Positions 12,201-26,916 of a stretch of 64,000 bases of DNA are shown piece by piece. The stretch comes from Diabrotica undecimpunctata (lineage: Eukaryota; Arthropoda; Insecta; Coleoptera; Chrysomelidae), in contig NC_092807.1 in assembly GCF_040954645.1 (NCBI RefSeq), positions 81,004,017 to 81,068,016 on the forward strand, read 5' to 3'. The translations under genes were made by a program, and so were the position numbers. The notes beneath the pieces are model-generated. The model did no database searches. It was given only the letters and a program-made list of their open reading frames with translations, and had not been told where the DNA came from. Each line of letters starts with the position of its first letter. Position 1 is the first letter of the stretch.

Positions 12201-12599
12201 AATTTTTGGTCGTCACCATTTTTGTCGAAGAGTTAAAAATGTCGGAGATTTTGAGCAAAAATGGTTCTCCTTTTTCATTTTAAAATTCAAGATGGCGGCG
12301 AACGCAAAAGGCAATGGTTGGATTTAGTCGCGATTTTAAATTAACACTACTATTGACCATGGTTAAACATTAGAATAATATAATTTGGGGTAGCTCGTCA
12401 TGTGAGGTTAGGCATTATTTTCGTCTAACTCGACTGGACTACTTTATGTTTATATTGATTTTATTTCACCATGTTGAACGATTTGGCTCTGAGGTTAAAT
12501 TGATGTAGGTCGTTCTCGTTTTTGGCAACATAATACAAGATTTTTTAATCTTCTTATCTACCTTCCTATATCCTCTTTTTGAATAATGTTGAAGAGCAC
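12201..12599. other. Non-coding, nothing recognised
   Basis: AT-rich with a small GC patch near 12285-12305 (AAGATGGCGGCGAACG). No frame of note. Confidence 0.35.
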
Positions 12600-13470
12600 C
12601 ATGCTCAGTGAGTCAACCTGTCGAATGCTTGACGAAATTACTTTAAGCTTGAATTTGACTCTCTTTATATATGTTTTCCACAGTTTTAATTAGATTAAAT
12701 GGAAATTGTTTATCATACAGTAAATGCATGATGTCTTTTAGTTGGATACGGTCAAATACTTTGACTGGGTCCATGAAACATAAAGGCGTACGTATATAAA
12801 CATATAAATATATTTTATAAATTTTTCTTAGGACACAAATAGCATCTATGCAAGATCTGCCTGATCGAAATTCTTGTTATTCGTCCTCTATGAATATAAG
12901 CCCATTAATTTTGTTTTTTATAGCCTTTGTCGTACGTTCAAATGTTATGTTTGTGCGTTACGTTGTTTGTTATGTACGTTTTTATAAGAAGCTGTTTATC
13001 TAAGTATAGTCGTGCCTCTATACTGATATGGTATAGTAATGTTTTTAGAGTATTTTCTGAATTGTGTTATTTGTTGTATTAGATACTGTCCACGAGATTT
13101 TAGCAATTCATTTGGGATTCCGTCCTATCTGGAGCTTTTCCTCTTCTTTAATTTCTGAAGAGCTGATTATATGCCCTGCGGTTCGATTCCGATGTTCTTA
13201 TTTATTATTATTTCTAAGGTGTTCAAGAATTCCTCCATGTCTTCCATTTTATACAGTACAGTGAGCTAATCGATCCCTTCTTCTTTAAGAATTTAATTAG
13301 TGTCAACTAATTCATTAACTTCTTTGTAATTTTATCTACCTCCCAATATGTTTCTGTACTCCATAGAAGTCTTTTTCCATGCTTTTGACAAGGGTTTCCG
13401 AGTATTGGTTTTCCGGTCTTCATCGTACTGTTCTGAAGTTATCGCTGCTTGGTATGTAGGAAAAATGTTT
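12600..13470 (-). pseudogene. Decayed LINE reverse transcriptase
   Basis: Read on minus, successive pieces match non-LTR reverse transcriptase blocks in order: a KLKKRKSS..DGIPNELLK block near 13130-13170, ERTTKAIKNKING near 12910-12950, then EFRSGRSCIDAICVLRKIY near 12820-12880, and the palm block as DPVKVFDRIQ near 12745-12775 (usual form AFDRV). Stops and frameshifts separate them, including a TAA just before the FRSGRS motif. The catalytic YADD and C-terminal parts are missing, so it is a fragment. The clade is uncertain (RTE- or R4-like). Confidence 0.65.
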
Positions 13471-14791
13471 TATGTTTTTTTTCTTTTCTTTACATCTTTG
13501 TTAAACTTTTGGACAGAAACATAGGGTTTTCCTTACTGTTTTCTTGCTGTTGCTATGCACTGATTTCCTGTCAAGAGCTTCAGACGCCGTATCTTTATTG
13601 TTTCTCTATAGTTTTACCCAACTGAAATCAATTCCGCTTTCCTTTGTTATTGGCATTGTTTAATTTTTTTTCCTTTAATCCCTTCTCATAAAGTTTTTTT
13701 TATTGTGGTCTCCATAGTTCCAGTACCTACATTAATTTTTTCTTCTTCACCTGTTCAACTAATTATAAGTATATTGGCAAATAGTTTTAGTTTCTTATTA
13801 AAAATATGACTTTCAAAGATATTACAACGCGAATTGTTGCGATCGTTATCGAAAACTAATAAGAATGTATTGGGCAAGACAGGAATCCACATCATTTATT
13901 TTTTATTACACCCAGATATTTTCCACGCGCTGTCCTTATATGAACTCGATTAAAATATTAAATCCACAAAATTATAGTAATGTGAAGCTTTCTAAAATTA
14001 AATAATTCCAATAATTATATAGCGTATCCGTCAAACAGTAGTAACTAACTACTGTTTATTACCTTTTTGGATTATTTTAAAACTTTAATTAAATGGTGTC
14101 GCAACCGAAGAGTCCGCTTTAAAAGGCCGAATTGTGAAATATTAGTACTTCGGCTATTCGATTAAAATCTCACTATGGTTATCTACGATGTAGGTACTAA
14201 GGAAAGGAATTTAGAGAGATTAATCAGCTTTTACTATATTTGGTTCCAATGCGGCTTACGGACGCTGGATGTCGTAATTTGTCACCAAATCACTGAAAGA
14301 CGTGATGTTTGGGAGATTTACAATGAAGAGTTTGACAGCGGATTCATTTTTAATTAACTCATAAACCAATTGAATGTTCTAAAATATACATGAAAAATTG
14401 CACTTAAATATCCAAAAGATATTTAAGAATTAAAAAGAAACAATCGGAGAGGTTTTCTTTAAATTAGGCGTGGTATTGACGGCGATCAATTTTTCCAAAT
14501 AGACTGAGGAACGATTGATGTAGAAAATTGCAGTAGAAGAAATGTTTATCTACTAAAAATTCATAATTAAATTTATAATTTTTAATATTTATAATCTCTA
14601 TTACAAAAAATATGTATTTTAAAATAATTTAATAGTTAAACAATTAATGTCATTAACTCAAGAAAATTTAGTAATCAAGTTAATTTGATTTTCTAATTTT
14701 TTTAGTTACGTATGGTGCAGGTGTCCAATAAAACTATACATTAAGTACCATCATGCTCTTCCTCAGTTTACCTGTGCCTTTTCGGCGATAA
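13471..14791. other. AT-rich non-coding DNA
   Basis: No gene recognised. A short perfect hairpin, AACAGTAGT/ACTACTGTT with a 5-nt loop, lies at about 14034-14056. Confidence 0.4.
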
Positions 14792-14795
14792 TTAA

Positions 14796-15941
14796 CCTTC
14801 CAGTGGGCGCGCTGTCGTAAATTTTACGAAAAAATCACGTAATCGTACCCCCCACTTAATAACACACAGTCAAGCGCGTTGACGTTCTAGCTTTGCGAAT
14901 TGTGAGGTTCCGTACGTTCCTAAACTAACAACATGTCGGGTATATGCACAGGTATGGTATTTGATATGCACAAAATTCCGCATGAGCCGTTTCATGTAAG
15001 TATATTAATAATGTCCTTGTAACTTTTTTTCTCATTTACTAATACTATTTCTGTCGAATTAACATTACTTTTTTGTGTCAGATATGTTGTATTATAGCTC
15101 GTTGGCTGCTTACGCAAAGTCGATTGGACAAAATCGCTGAAGAGGTATTTAATAAGTCAGAGCAAGATATTTTCCATCTAGTGATAGCAAGTATTCAGTA
15201 GAAGAAAACGAGTAGCAATTTAAAAATAGTACTACCGAACAAGAAAACACTTTAGAATAGTCCGGAGAAGAGGAGGAAGCAATGGATGAACTTTTCGTTA
15301 AAAAAAAATTAATAAAAAAATGGCGTAAGACAAGATAACTTATTTCCGCGAAAATTAGGGCAATAGACAAAGTCACAATACCTACTAGCCTAACTCTTCA
15401 TGCACTTGGAATAAACATTAACTAGGTGGGATTTTCCAAATTATCGACCTTTCATTCTATGATCGGCGGTGCCTTGAAGTACAGAAATATGTTTATCGAT
15501 CAACATCTGAGAGTTCATTAATATTCTCGAGATCAGGACAGTAAAAACATCGAAAGGCCCGAATTTACGGCATACTTAGGCGTACTATATTTGATGGGAA
15601 TAAATAAAATTTTATTACGCCAATGTAAAATAGAATTTTGCTGGTGATGGCACCGGAATTGAAACAGCAAAAGCTGTCATAAGTTACAAAAGACTAATGG
15701 CAAAAATACGAGAACCGAAAGAAATAAAGTTGAAAAACTGGCAGCAATACGTGACTTCTTTCAAGCATTCATCAATAATGGCCAGTTATCACATAATTTG
15801 GGCGAATATACTATAATCGATGAAATGCTGATAATGAAGAAGATAAGATTTTCAGCTTCAATGAAGTGTTGCCGTTGTCAGTCGTTTATGTACATTATTT
15901 TCAAAGAAGCGTCAAATTTACGACAAGCGCCCGCTGGAAAG
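14796..15941 (+). mobile_element. Internally deleted piggyBac-like element
   Basis: Flanked by TTAA on both sides (14792-14795 and 15942-15945), the piggyBac target. The left end CCTTCCAGTGGGCGCGCTGTC is the imperfect inverse of the right end (about 15911-15941, with GCGCCCGCTGGAAAG). Just inside the left tip is a palindrome TCGTAAA-T-TTTACGA. At 1146 bp it is about half the length of an autonomous element and keeps only the first part of a transposase. It is therefore a non-autonomous deletion derivative. Confidence 0.85.
14933..15880 (+). pseudogene. piggyBac-like transposase, N-terminal half, broken
   Basis: Fragments in order match piggyBac transposases: an acidic N-terminal region (about 15120-15290), then FTAYLGVLYLMGINK (about 15560-15605), KVEKLAAIRDFFQAFINN (about 15730-15780) and the block around the first catalytic Asp, GEYTIIDEML (about 15802-15835). 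Stops and frame changes separate the pieces. The usual second and third Asp blocks are absent, because the right terminus follows almost at once. The deletion therefore removed most of the catalytic domain. Confidence 0.75.
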
Positions 15942-16046
15942 TTAAAGAAACCAATGGTTCATTAGTAAACACACCTCCAGACTACATGCCTGTATATTAT
16001 TACTACCTTTTTTTACATAACTATTCTACTACGAGTGTGGTGTATA

Positions 16047-16047
<1 letters not shown>

Positions 16048-16122
<75 letters not shown>
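16048..16122. repeat. (TA)n microsatellite
   Basis: About 37 TA units, 100 bp right of the piggyBac border. No gene is seen from here to 16440. Confidence 0.95.
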
Positions 16123-16123
<1 letters not shown>

Positions 16124-16439
16124 GCGAAATACGTATAAGCGGATACACAGATGCACTGTACGTGAAATCAAATCTTAACTGTCTTTTTCCTTTTATTCCA
16201 ATATACTCTGTACGAGTACTAGAAACCAAACTCGCTAAGGATTTTTGCTGAGTTGAGCAAGAGTTGAGATTTTTATCAATGTCTGTTTTGCCTTGCAATT
16301 CTTAGAAGGCAAAGATTAAAGCAAAAATCTGAATTTGGTTTCGAAAATTAATTTACGGATTTTAATAAAAGAGGACATTCAGGACTGAAAGAACCATAGA
16401 GGGATCATGTTAATGTCGCATGCAATGAAAATTTAGAAG

Positions 16440-17351
16440 AGAACTGTAGAGCAAAGTTTAAGGAGAGATCCATCGATAAGAGTTTGAATTTATGCCAGGA
16501 AGGAAGACAGCGGATGCTTTGCTTGCATTAAGACAGTTGATAGAGAAATACAGCGAGAAGAAAAGAGAGCTACAAGATGAAATTAGGTTTGACATAATGC
16601 TAGATTTTATTTTAGAGATTGTCAAACTAGACGAGCTTTCGAGGACGAACCGAATCGTAACGAGACCGTTACAACGTTCATACATATTTATATTTTACTT
16701 TCTTATTAGAATGTTAGCGTGGTGGGTACTTTATCAATAAAGTAAATCAGTTCCTTCTAACAAATGAAAAATCTTTTGTCTCTTATATTTTTTATCTATG
16801 AATCCTGTATCAACACAGATCTAAAAATATCTATAGCTTTGCGATAGTTGAACAGTTCGATTATTTGGGAGTAACGCTAACAAATAGAAACGAAAAAACT
16901 CAAGAAATCAAAAAAAGGATGGCTAAATATAGTAAAAGTGCTGACAGTCTAAATAAGAATTCTGAGGTCAAAGGAAATATCTAGTGAAGCACAAAGAAGA
17001 ATATACACAACGGTTATCCGATCAACGGTACTTTATGCCAGCGAGACATGGAAAATCATAGAATTGAAGCTGGATAGATGTGAGCGAAAGATACTCGGAA
17101 GAATATGGAGTTATAAAAGATGGGGATATCTGGAAAAGAAAAGCAAATAATGAAATAATGCAAACATATAAACAACAAAAAATTTCAAACATTGCGAAAG
17201 TTTAAAGACCACAAACACGAAAAGAGGACGACCACGAACAAAATGGATGGAATCGGTAAAAAAAGACTTCGGATTCTTAGGAGTACAAAACTAAAAAAAC
17301 AGCACGATAGGAAGAAAATAAAGAAAACCATTGAAGTCTTGGGCCGCTACA

Positions 17352-17352
<1 letters not shown>
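16440..17352 (+). pseudogene. RTE-like LINE reverse transcriptase, broken
   Basis: The start of the RT domain is seen at 16477-16550 as EFEFMPGRKTADALLALRQL, close to the FGFMPGRSTTDAIFALRQ block of RTE-type LINEs. After a gap that removes the palm, sequence at 16855-17100 reads YLGVTLTNRNEKTQEIKKRM, then AQRRIYTTVIRSTVLYASET. The tail at 17210-17350 shows the KRGRPR-type basic segment and ends in LGRYS. Multiple shifts make it non-functional. It runs directly into a (TA)n tract, consistent with the short tandem tails of RTE-type elements. Confidence 0.7.

Positions 17353-17384
<32 letters not shown>
17353..17384. repeat. (TA)n at the LINE 3' end
   Basis: About 15 TA units directly after the last recognisable LINE codon. 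It is probably derived from the element tail. Confidence 0.85.
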
Positions 17385-17389
<5 letters not shown>

Positions 17390-17412
17390 AGAATAAACAA
17401 GATGGCAGCAAT

Positions 17413-19090
17413 ATGTATGAAAACATTAACAGGCAAATAAAAGCAAAAATAAGAATAGCAAAAAATGAATGGCTTAAGCAACAATGTATCGATCTAGAAT
17501 ATTTACAACGACAGCGCGACGACCGTAATTTACATAAAAAGCTTAAGGAGACTGCTGGAATATACAGAAAACGAAGACCAACCACCATAGTTAATCAGGA
17601 TAACCAGATAGTGCTGGGTGAAAAGGAAAAAATTGATATATGGGAAAATTATATCCAGGAGCTCTTCCATGACGAAAGACCCATGAGTGAAGTTTATACA
17701 GACGACCAGCTGACTGGCCCTTCAATCACCAAAGAGGAGATAGAAAAGGCAATATTCAATTCAAAAAACAATAAGGCACCTGGACCAGATGAAATCCCGT
17801 CAGAAATACTCAAATTACTGGATGAAAGGGGAATTTCAGCACTACACAAAATATTTAACTTAATTTATGAAACTGGCTGCTATCCTCAACAGTGGTTACG
17901 CTCTACCTTTATTCCCCTGCCCAAGAAAGCCAATGCAAAAAGATGTGAGGATCACAGACTCATTAGCCTGATGAGTCACACTTTAAAGATATCAGAAGAA
18001 GGATGTGTTCCTATGCTTTTTAGATTACCAAAAAGCGTTTGATCGTGTCCAACACCACAAGTTAATGCAGATCCTCAAGAAAGTTGATATAGACCAAAAA
18101 GACATAAGATGCATTGAAAACTTGTACTGGCATCAAACGGCACAGTTAAAAATAGACAATTCTATATCCAAACCCATACATATAAGAAGGGGCGTTCGAC
18201 AGGGATGTGTGCTTTCCCCTCTTTTATTTAACATTTATTCGGAAGCCATATTTCAAGAGTCTCTGGAGGATGCAAAGATGGGAATCAAAATGAATGGAGT
18301 ACTGATCAACAACATACGATATGCTGATGATGGTGTCTTAATTTGTGACAACATAGTCGATCTTCAACAACTTGTCACTATAATCGGAGAATACAGTAAG
18401 CGAATGGGATTAGAGATTAATACCAAAAAAACCAAATTTATGATCATCTCCAGAAACTTGGATGCACTTGAAAACTCCACCATAACACTGAATACTAAGT
18501 CCATTGAAAGAGTGAGTAAATTTAAATACCTGGGATCGTGGCTTTTTGAAGACTGGGCATCGGACAGGGAAGTAAAATGTCGCATTGAGCAAGCTCGACA
18601 AGCTTTCGTAAAATTCAAGAAGGTACTGACTTGTTCAGAGTTCGATCTTCAACTGAGACTAAGGTTTACTAAGTGCTACGTGTGGTCAGTGCTGCTATAT
18701 GGCGTAGAGGGCTGGACACTCAAAACGAGGGATATAAACAGATTAGAAGCTTTCGAAATGTGGCTCTATCGCCGTATCCTAAAAATACCATGGACAGCGA
18801 AAATCACAAATATAGATGTCCTTAAAAGAATAAACCAAGAACGCCAACTTTTCGAAACCATCAAGAAAAGGAAAACGGCGTATCTAAGTCACATCATGCG
18901 AAATGAAAAATACCAGTTCCTCCAACTTATAGTCGAGGGTAAAATTGAAGGCAAGAGAGGAATGGGACGCAAGAAAATGTCCTGGCTCCGAAACATAAGG
19001 CAATGGACAGGGATTAACGACATACAATCTCTGATACATATTGCAAGAAATAGAGAATTAATGGAAAATGTGATCGCTAACATCCATTAG
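17413..19090 (+). pseudogene. Non-LTR retrotransposon ORF2 (RT and C-terminus), 5'-truncated
   Basis: Two frames make one protein. 17413-18000 encodes the linker and RT fingers (NNKAPGPDEIPSEILK; STFIPLPKK). 18005-19090 encodes the palm: DYQKAFDRVQH, RRGVRQGCVLSPLLFNIY, IRYADDGVLIC, KYLGSWLF, and the C-terminus ending in a GKRGMGRKKMSWLRNIRQW segment. At about 17995 the frame changes and the block normally found between these parts (the FGFR-type helix) is missing, so a small deletion with frameshift disabled it. No endonuclease lies upstream, meaning the insertion is 5'-truncated. The 3' end is followed by AAAGAAGAAGAAGA and (TA)n. The remaining 361-codon frame is otherwise open, so decay is recent. 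Confidence 0.85.
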
Positions 19091-19114
19091 TGGATTTGCA
19101 TCTAAAGAAGAAGA

Positions 19115-19117
<3 letters not shown>

Positions 19118-19192
<75 letters not shown>
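19118..19192. repeat. (TA)n at the LINE 3' end
   Basis: About 37 TA units following the LINE 3' untranslated end GAAGAAGAAGA. Confidence 0.93.
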
Positions 19193-19198
<6 letters not shown>

Positions 19199-21595
19199 TT
19201 ACAATGGCCAAACAAACCATTTTTTATCGACAGATTCTCATGTTTTGCTTTCAGTTTCACAAAATAATACTAACGTCTATAGTATATAAAAATAAGATAA
19301 ACTTTTAACAATAAACAACTAAGCAGAATGTTACATAAACACAAGTCTATATTTAAGAAAAAATTGATTTAAGAACGATGTGACCTATATTTTAAATATA
19401 GGATAAGTGTACAATGGGTCTTATAAGTGGTAATTAGATAATACAAAATCTCCATTATTATTGGACAATATTGACAGCACCGAAAAACACCGTTAAATGA
19501 TGCCATCTTTGAAATTAAATCAATTGTATCAGTTCCCCGAAATATATCCCCCAATTCTAGGTTATTCATTTGAGTTGTATAATTCGGAATGCTAAAATCA
19601 CCAAATACGTGATAACTCTTTCTTGAACGTACTTCGACAGCCTCGTCATCGTCTCTAGACAGAACATTTCACTTTTAATAATGACTTTTGGAAGTACGTA
19701 AACATTACTTAGCACTTCACTGTTTCCTCCATCTAAAACTAAAAATAAAACTGTTTACTAAAAAGTGTTTTATAAACTACAATTAGAATGTTCCTGGATT
19801 GTACTGTTATTCACGGAACGATTTGTTTCTGTACGTGAAATAGATATCAAAACTTAATTCAGTTATTAAAACTGTTGGTTTTTAGTTACCAAATCGTACT
19901 TTATGTTCTTGAAAATTTGTGTGTTTTTATTTTGTGCACTAATGTGGTATTTTTACCTTTTGTGATCCCAAAGTTTAGAAGTTTTTGAACAACGAAGTAC
20001 AACGAAATGGATGTTTCTATATTTTAAACTGATAGTACAAGACATTATAAAACATTTATTAAATATTTTCTTACTCGACAATTGTTCTTCACCAAGAAAA
20101 AGTTTATTATTAACCGAATAAGTCACACAAACTCAAAAGATCCGACTGAATGTGTTCACAATTTCTTGCTGTTTTTCAGTTCATCAATGAATTATCGCTT
20201 TTACTAGAGCGACTGATCGTCGATCACAATAAATCGTTGTTTTGTGTTTAACTATTTTAGTTGTCAGTCTACCTCTACACTTTACGGTTAATTAAACATC
20301 AACTGCTAATTACTGAAGTCAAACGCAACATATTAATGTAGAGCACCTGATCTATGGAAGACTCTGTTCGAGATTAATGAGACTGTCTGTAAGTCGGACC
20401 ATTCTCTTTATCACGTTTTGTTAATAGCAAAAGTAAAAATATTGTGACGATAGCTTAATGTTATAAAATTAAACAGATTACTTAATAGCAAAAAAAAGAA
20501 TTTAATACAAAACCAGATTAAAAAAATCAAATTGCCGATAAATCAAACATCCTCAAGTATACAAGTTTCTTTATTTTGGAAAAAACCAAGTTAAATATTA
20601 AAGTAAAATTTCAAGAAATTTCAGTTAAATGAGATTAAAATCAATAAATGACAAAAAAACCAATCTGCAAGTAGCATCTATACCTATCATCAGAGTACCC
20701 ATACAAAAATTATCAGACAAAATATTCGCTCCGTGCGTGACCATGGTAGGGGTACCTTGAAACGATGCCAGCGTGCGTAGCGGCGAAATATGACAAAATT
20801 GGAATCTTCTTACGCATAAATTTTATTAAAAAGGTGTGCAAATACATGTTGCGTATTTAATTGTGCTAACAATAGCAAAAATAGTAAGTGTAGTTTTTAT
20901 AGGTTCCCAAAGATTACATATAAATTAGAGAAAAGAAAAAGATGGATCCGTGCTAATAATATGAAAAAGTAAATATCACATAACCTCATTTTTATGCAAT
21001 TGAAATAGGAAATATTTAAATAATTTACCTTAAATGATATTTTATAAGGCTTCAAGCTAACTGCAGAGTGCCTGATGACTTTAGCTTTTATATCATAACT
21101 TTTACTATTACTGTTTTTAATTATATGCTCTTTCACGTAAAAAACTTGATTTGCCAGTACTAGATTTTTCCCTTTCTTTTCCGTTTGGGGTTACAAAGAT
21201 ATATTATGATGAATTTTGAGAAACCCAGTTTTTAATACTACATTTATTTTGTACATAAACTGAAAAAATATAATTAAAAAGTTAATTATTAATAATTGTC
21301 AATTTCGCCTGTATTTAACCATGTCAAACATATGTCATATGTTTAACCTGAAAATTGGTAGGTCCAAAACTGTCAGATGAAGGTGGTAGGTGTCGCGTCA
21401 GTCACGCACAGAGCGAATACTACAACTGGTTTATAAGAACTAAGTACAGAGTTAAAACTAAAAAGGGAAATAATAAAATTTACAATTTAAAAAAGACCAA
21501 ATTTAAATATATTCTAATTGAGAAGAAGTCATCATCTAACCTGTTCACATACACGTTTTTTTTCAGTTTGTTGTAATATGTTTACTACAATACGG
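19193..21595. other. AT-rich non-coding DNA
   Basis: About 2.4 kb without a supported gene, RNA gene or repeat partner elsewhere in the window. It may be unique sequence between element insertions. Confidence 0.45.
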
Positions 21596-21599
21596 CATT

Positions 21600-22775
21600 T
21601 TTTTTTGGTCTGTAGAATTGATTTTTCTAGGATAGCATTAGGCTGAATACCCGTCAGATAATTTATTATTGACAAATTAATTGTATAAATAATTGTATCT
21701 CATTAACTATTGGTGGTATTTAATTTAACCAAAATGGATATTGTTCTTTTTGAAAAATGAACAAAATGACGTTTAGTAAACTTTGACGGGATTATTAGAA
21801 CTGGACTTTTTGTAATTTTTGAACAAATTTTGTAAAAAACAAAAATAGGCACTGCATGAGGCTTTTCCAAGTATAACTCAGCTTTCGTACTTTTGAAAAT
21901 CTCCTCATTTTAAAGTTAATTGTTTCATCTTTAAAATAAGCTTTGTAAGATTAATTTATCGCTATTATTATAAAAGCTAAAATTATTAAACATAAAAATT
22001 TTACTAAAAAGTTGCAAAGAGATTTAAACAAAATTAAGTTATAAACTTTGAAAATCTGGCGAATGGAGGTTATAGAAAAACTCAAAATAAATAATTTAAG
22101 ATTTGGTAAATATTTCTATGTTAATCTTTGACCAGGATGTGGAATTTTTAATAAGGCGCTGCGAGGCGGACGGTCAGCTTGCAGCCAATGAGGTGCGCGT
22201 AAACCGAGTCCGTTAATCAATTCCCAATATCTCGGCAAAAAATTAACATTGAACTATTTACTAAAACTTAAAATGTTTGTCTTGTATGGTTCTACAGCTT
22301 CCATTCCCCAAAGTGCCATCGTTTATGTTTAAAACTCTTATAAACAAATTCATTCACCACTTTTTAACGAAAATTTTAACTATAAACTGCTATAACTTTT
22401 TTATTTATAATGATAAAGTAATACGAATCTCTCAATCTACATGGAATTTACGTATGCATTGGTTTTTATTCGCTGTGAGCTGACCGTGCACCTCAAAGAG
22501 CGTTATTAAAAATTCCATACAATTGTCAAAAATTAACATAAAAAGATTTGCTAAAGCTTAAAATGTTTGTTTTGAGTTGTTAATTTTATTTGAATTTCTT
22601 ATATATAAGACATTAGTTCGCAACTTTTTAGGAAAATTTTGAATGTTAAAATATCTTTAATTATTTAGAAAATAAATTCATTTAAACAATTAAATAGTTA
22701 ATAGCTAACTATCTGACGGGTTTTCAGCATGGTACCCTCGAAAAATCGAATCTAAGCACCATAAAACATTAAAAA
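21600..22775. repeat. Foldback element with long imperfect inverted repeats
   Basis: The outer arms match over about 80 bp: left 21605-21665 and right about 22700-22770 (reverse) share GATTTTTC.AGG.TA.CAT and GCTGAA.ACCCGTCAGATA. Inner arms also match in inverse order (about 21985-22200 against 22460-22680; TGGAATTTTTAATAA and ACGGTCAGCT in both). A third, direct copy of part of the unit lies at about 22245-22400. No coding frame. It is best read as a non-autonomous foldback or MITE-type element. Target duplication was not identified. Confidence 0.6.
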
Positions 22776-23765
22776 CGTAAAGATACCGAGGAGACATAAA
22801 AGTGTATACTCAACCCCTTCCTTGGCTCCTAGAGTAATTAAGAAATCCACAATATTGAAATCTGCAATAAAATTTCCATTTCCGCGTAGTATATTTATAT
22901 TTAAATATCTCAGATTTATTTATTATTTTCTTAAAAACGCAAAACTTTATTTTAGTATCAGTACAAAAGTAAACTTTATAGGGGACGGAAATGTGTTTTC
23001 TGTTTGAGCAATAAGAAAATCGTAAAGTAAAGTTAGGGATTAGACCCAGAAACATTATATAAAATTATGCTCTCTTGTCATTTTTTTTTAATTCAAGCTA
23101 GCACTTTTTAAAGAAAAACGCAATGGAACGACTAGCAAATGTCCCTTACCAGTCCAGTAGGCGTACGGTAAGATAATAAATACGTCCATAGAAAAAATTA
23201 TATCCACCTACACTAAATTTATACACTTAAGTGCAAGGAAGGTCATTAGAATGCTAAACATTAGTATGCTTTTTCCATAAACGTTTATGTGTGATGTTTG
23301 CTTAGGTGTTTGGTATTTATTATTCTACTTCGGCCAAAGAGATTCTTGTTTGGTTAGAGTTCAGAGAGATTGCATACCGGACAGAAGGGACAAATATTAA
23401 GAGGAATAGGCAATTAGCCAATATTGACAAAGCTTGGATACAGTCTAACCGGAGCTTTATTGGTTTTGGGTTTTCTCTTATTAAAATATATTTATTAAAA
23501 AAACTGGTATATACACAACCTTTATCTATTAAATAATTAAATAATACTTATACTGGATAAAAATTTGTTTAGTTTTTTTACACTCAACACTCAAACTTTT
23601 ACTAAATATATAACTTACAATAGTGGCTTTAGTATCCATACATCATTTTTATTATTACATTATAAGTAAACCTTAGTTTACTTAATGCGAAAGACTTAGC
23701 GTATTTTTTTATTATATTCATTTATAGTATCGGCAATCGGTCTGTAGGAAATAAAAAGCTATTTG
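22776..23765. other. AT-rich non-coding DNA
   Basis: No supported gene. Short frames such as 23306-23536 have no recognisable features. Confidence 0.4.
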
Positions 23766-23770
23766 TTCTA

Positions 23771-23810
23771 TGCCTCAATATTTCGTCACGATTTTGTGAC
23801 TTCTTCAGGA
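23771..23810 (-). ncRNA. Hammerhead-like core, degenerate
   Basis: On minus the order is CTGAAGA, a hairpin with paired TCAC/GTGA, then CGAAAT. This parallels the hammerhead order CUGAUGA, stem II, GAAA found in Penelope-like element terminal repeats. The first box has a substitution and stems I and III are not established, so activity is doubtful. It lies about 1.5 kb from the Penelope-like ORF at 25270. Confidence 0.35.
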
Positions 23811-24152
23811 GAAAACTGTAAATTTATTAAAATAATTATTATATGTAAAGAAAGTGAATATTTCAATACTTACAACTATAATAGATTAAAAATTTAAATT
23901 TGGTTAACATATCTAAGTAAATGACATTTTTGTTTGATTTTAATTTATTTAGGAGCTATGGTAACCGCAATATTTTATAGAGTGAATTCTTATTGTACAG
24001 TTTTTAGTAAATAAGTTATATTTTTTTATCTTTTATTTTCATACATATGAAAATAAAAGATTGCATTTCATTTCAATTCGAATTCCACTATTGTTCTATA
24101 CGTGTTTCGAGTTATTCAACTTCTCATTAGGAACATTTATGGAAGTTCGTAT

Positions 24153-24156
<4 letters not shown>

Positions 24157-24215
<59 letters not shown>

Positions 24216-24226
24216 TATATATATAT

Positions 24227-24267
<41 letters not shown>

Positions 24268-24341
24268 TATATATATATATATATATATATCTTATATACA
24301 TATATATATATATATATATTATATACATATATATATATATA

Positions 24342-24393
<52 letters not shown>
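24157..24393. repeat. (TA)n microsatellite, compound
   Basis: About 235 bp of TA repeats with ATT, CTT and ACA interruptions. Tyr/Ile frames across it are artefacts. Confidence 0.95.
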
Positions 24394-24395
<2 letters not shown>

Positions 24396-24444
24396 TAAAA
24401 GTAAAATGTAATGGCATGTCTCGCAAAAGAGAAAACCAAAAAAG

Positions 24445-24832
<388 letters not shown>

Positions 24833-24839
24833 TGTATAT

Positions 24840-24856
<17 letters not shown>

Positions 24857-24926
<70 letters not shown>
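24857..24926. repeat. (TA)n microsatellite
   Basis: About 35 TA units. It marks the left edge of a Penelope-type terminal repeat. Confidence 0.93.
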
Positions 24927-24928
<2 letters not shown>

Positions 24929-25265
24929 TTTTTTTTTTCTTGGTAAGGGCTTTAGTGACTAGGTGAGTATTAATATATATTGATATTTTGGGTTTTGTAG
25001 TCAAATACTGGCCTTTAAGTAAAACTCTTTAAGGTTTGTTAAGCTTTTGAGTTTATTTAACTCTTTCTCAAAACATACTAAAAATTAAAACAAAAAACTA
25101 CAATAGACAATGAAGTTGTTGTATCTTAGCTTACCCTTGTGAAGATTGTACTATAAAATTAGGAATTACTTAAAATTTGACATTATATTATTTGATTTTC
25201 TTTTTCTTTCAGTCAAAATTTATTACTATAGTTTTCATGTCTCTTGTATTTTTTATATTTATTTT
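24927..25265 (-). repeat. Penelope-type terminal repeat (pLTR), degenerate
   Basis: It shares layout with 49598-49760 and 54136-54320: a (TA)n edge, GACTAG..GG, GTAGTCAA, then a hammerhead-like fold (here 25041-25072; on minus GAGTT/AACTC hairpin followed by AAAAGCTT). It lies just 5' of the plus-strand Penelope RT and in antisense to it, the inverted arrangement known in this class. Confidence 0.5.
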
Positions 25266-25269
25266 AGGT

Positions 25270-26912
<1,643 letters not shown>

Positions 26913-26916
<4 letters not shown>

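Noticed and set aside
23306..23536. 76-codon frame near the (TA)n cluster
   Set aside because: No recognisable features.
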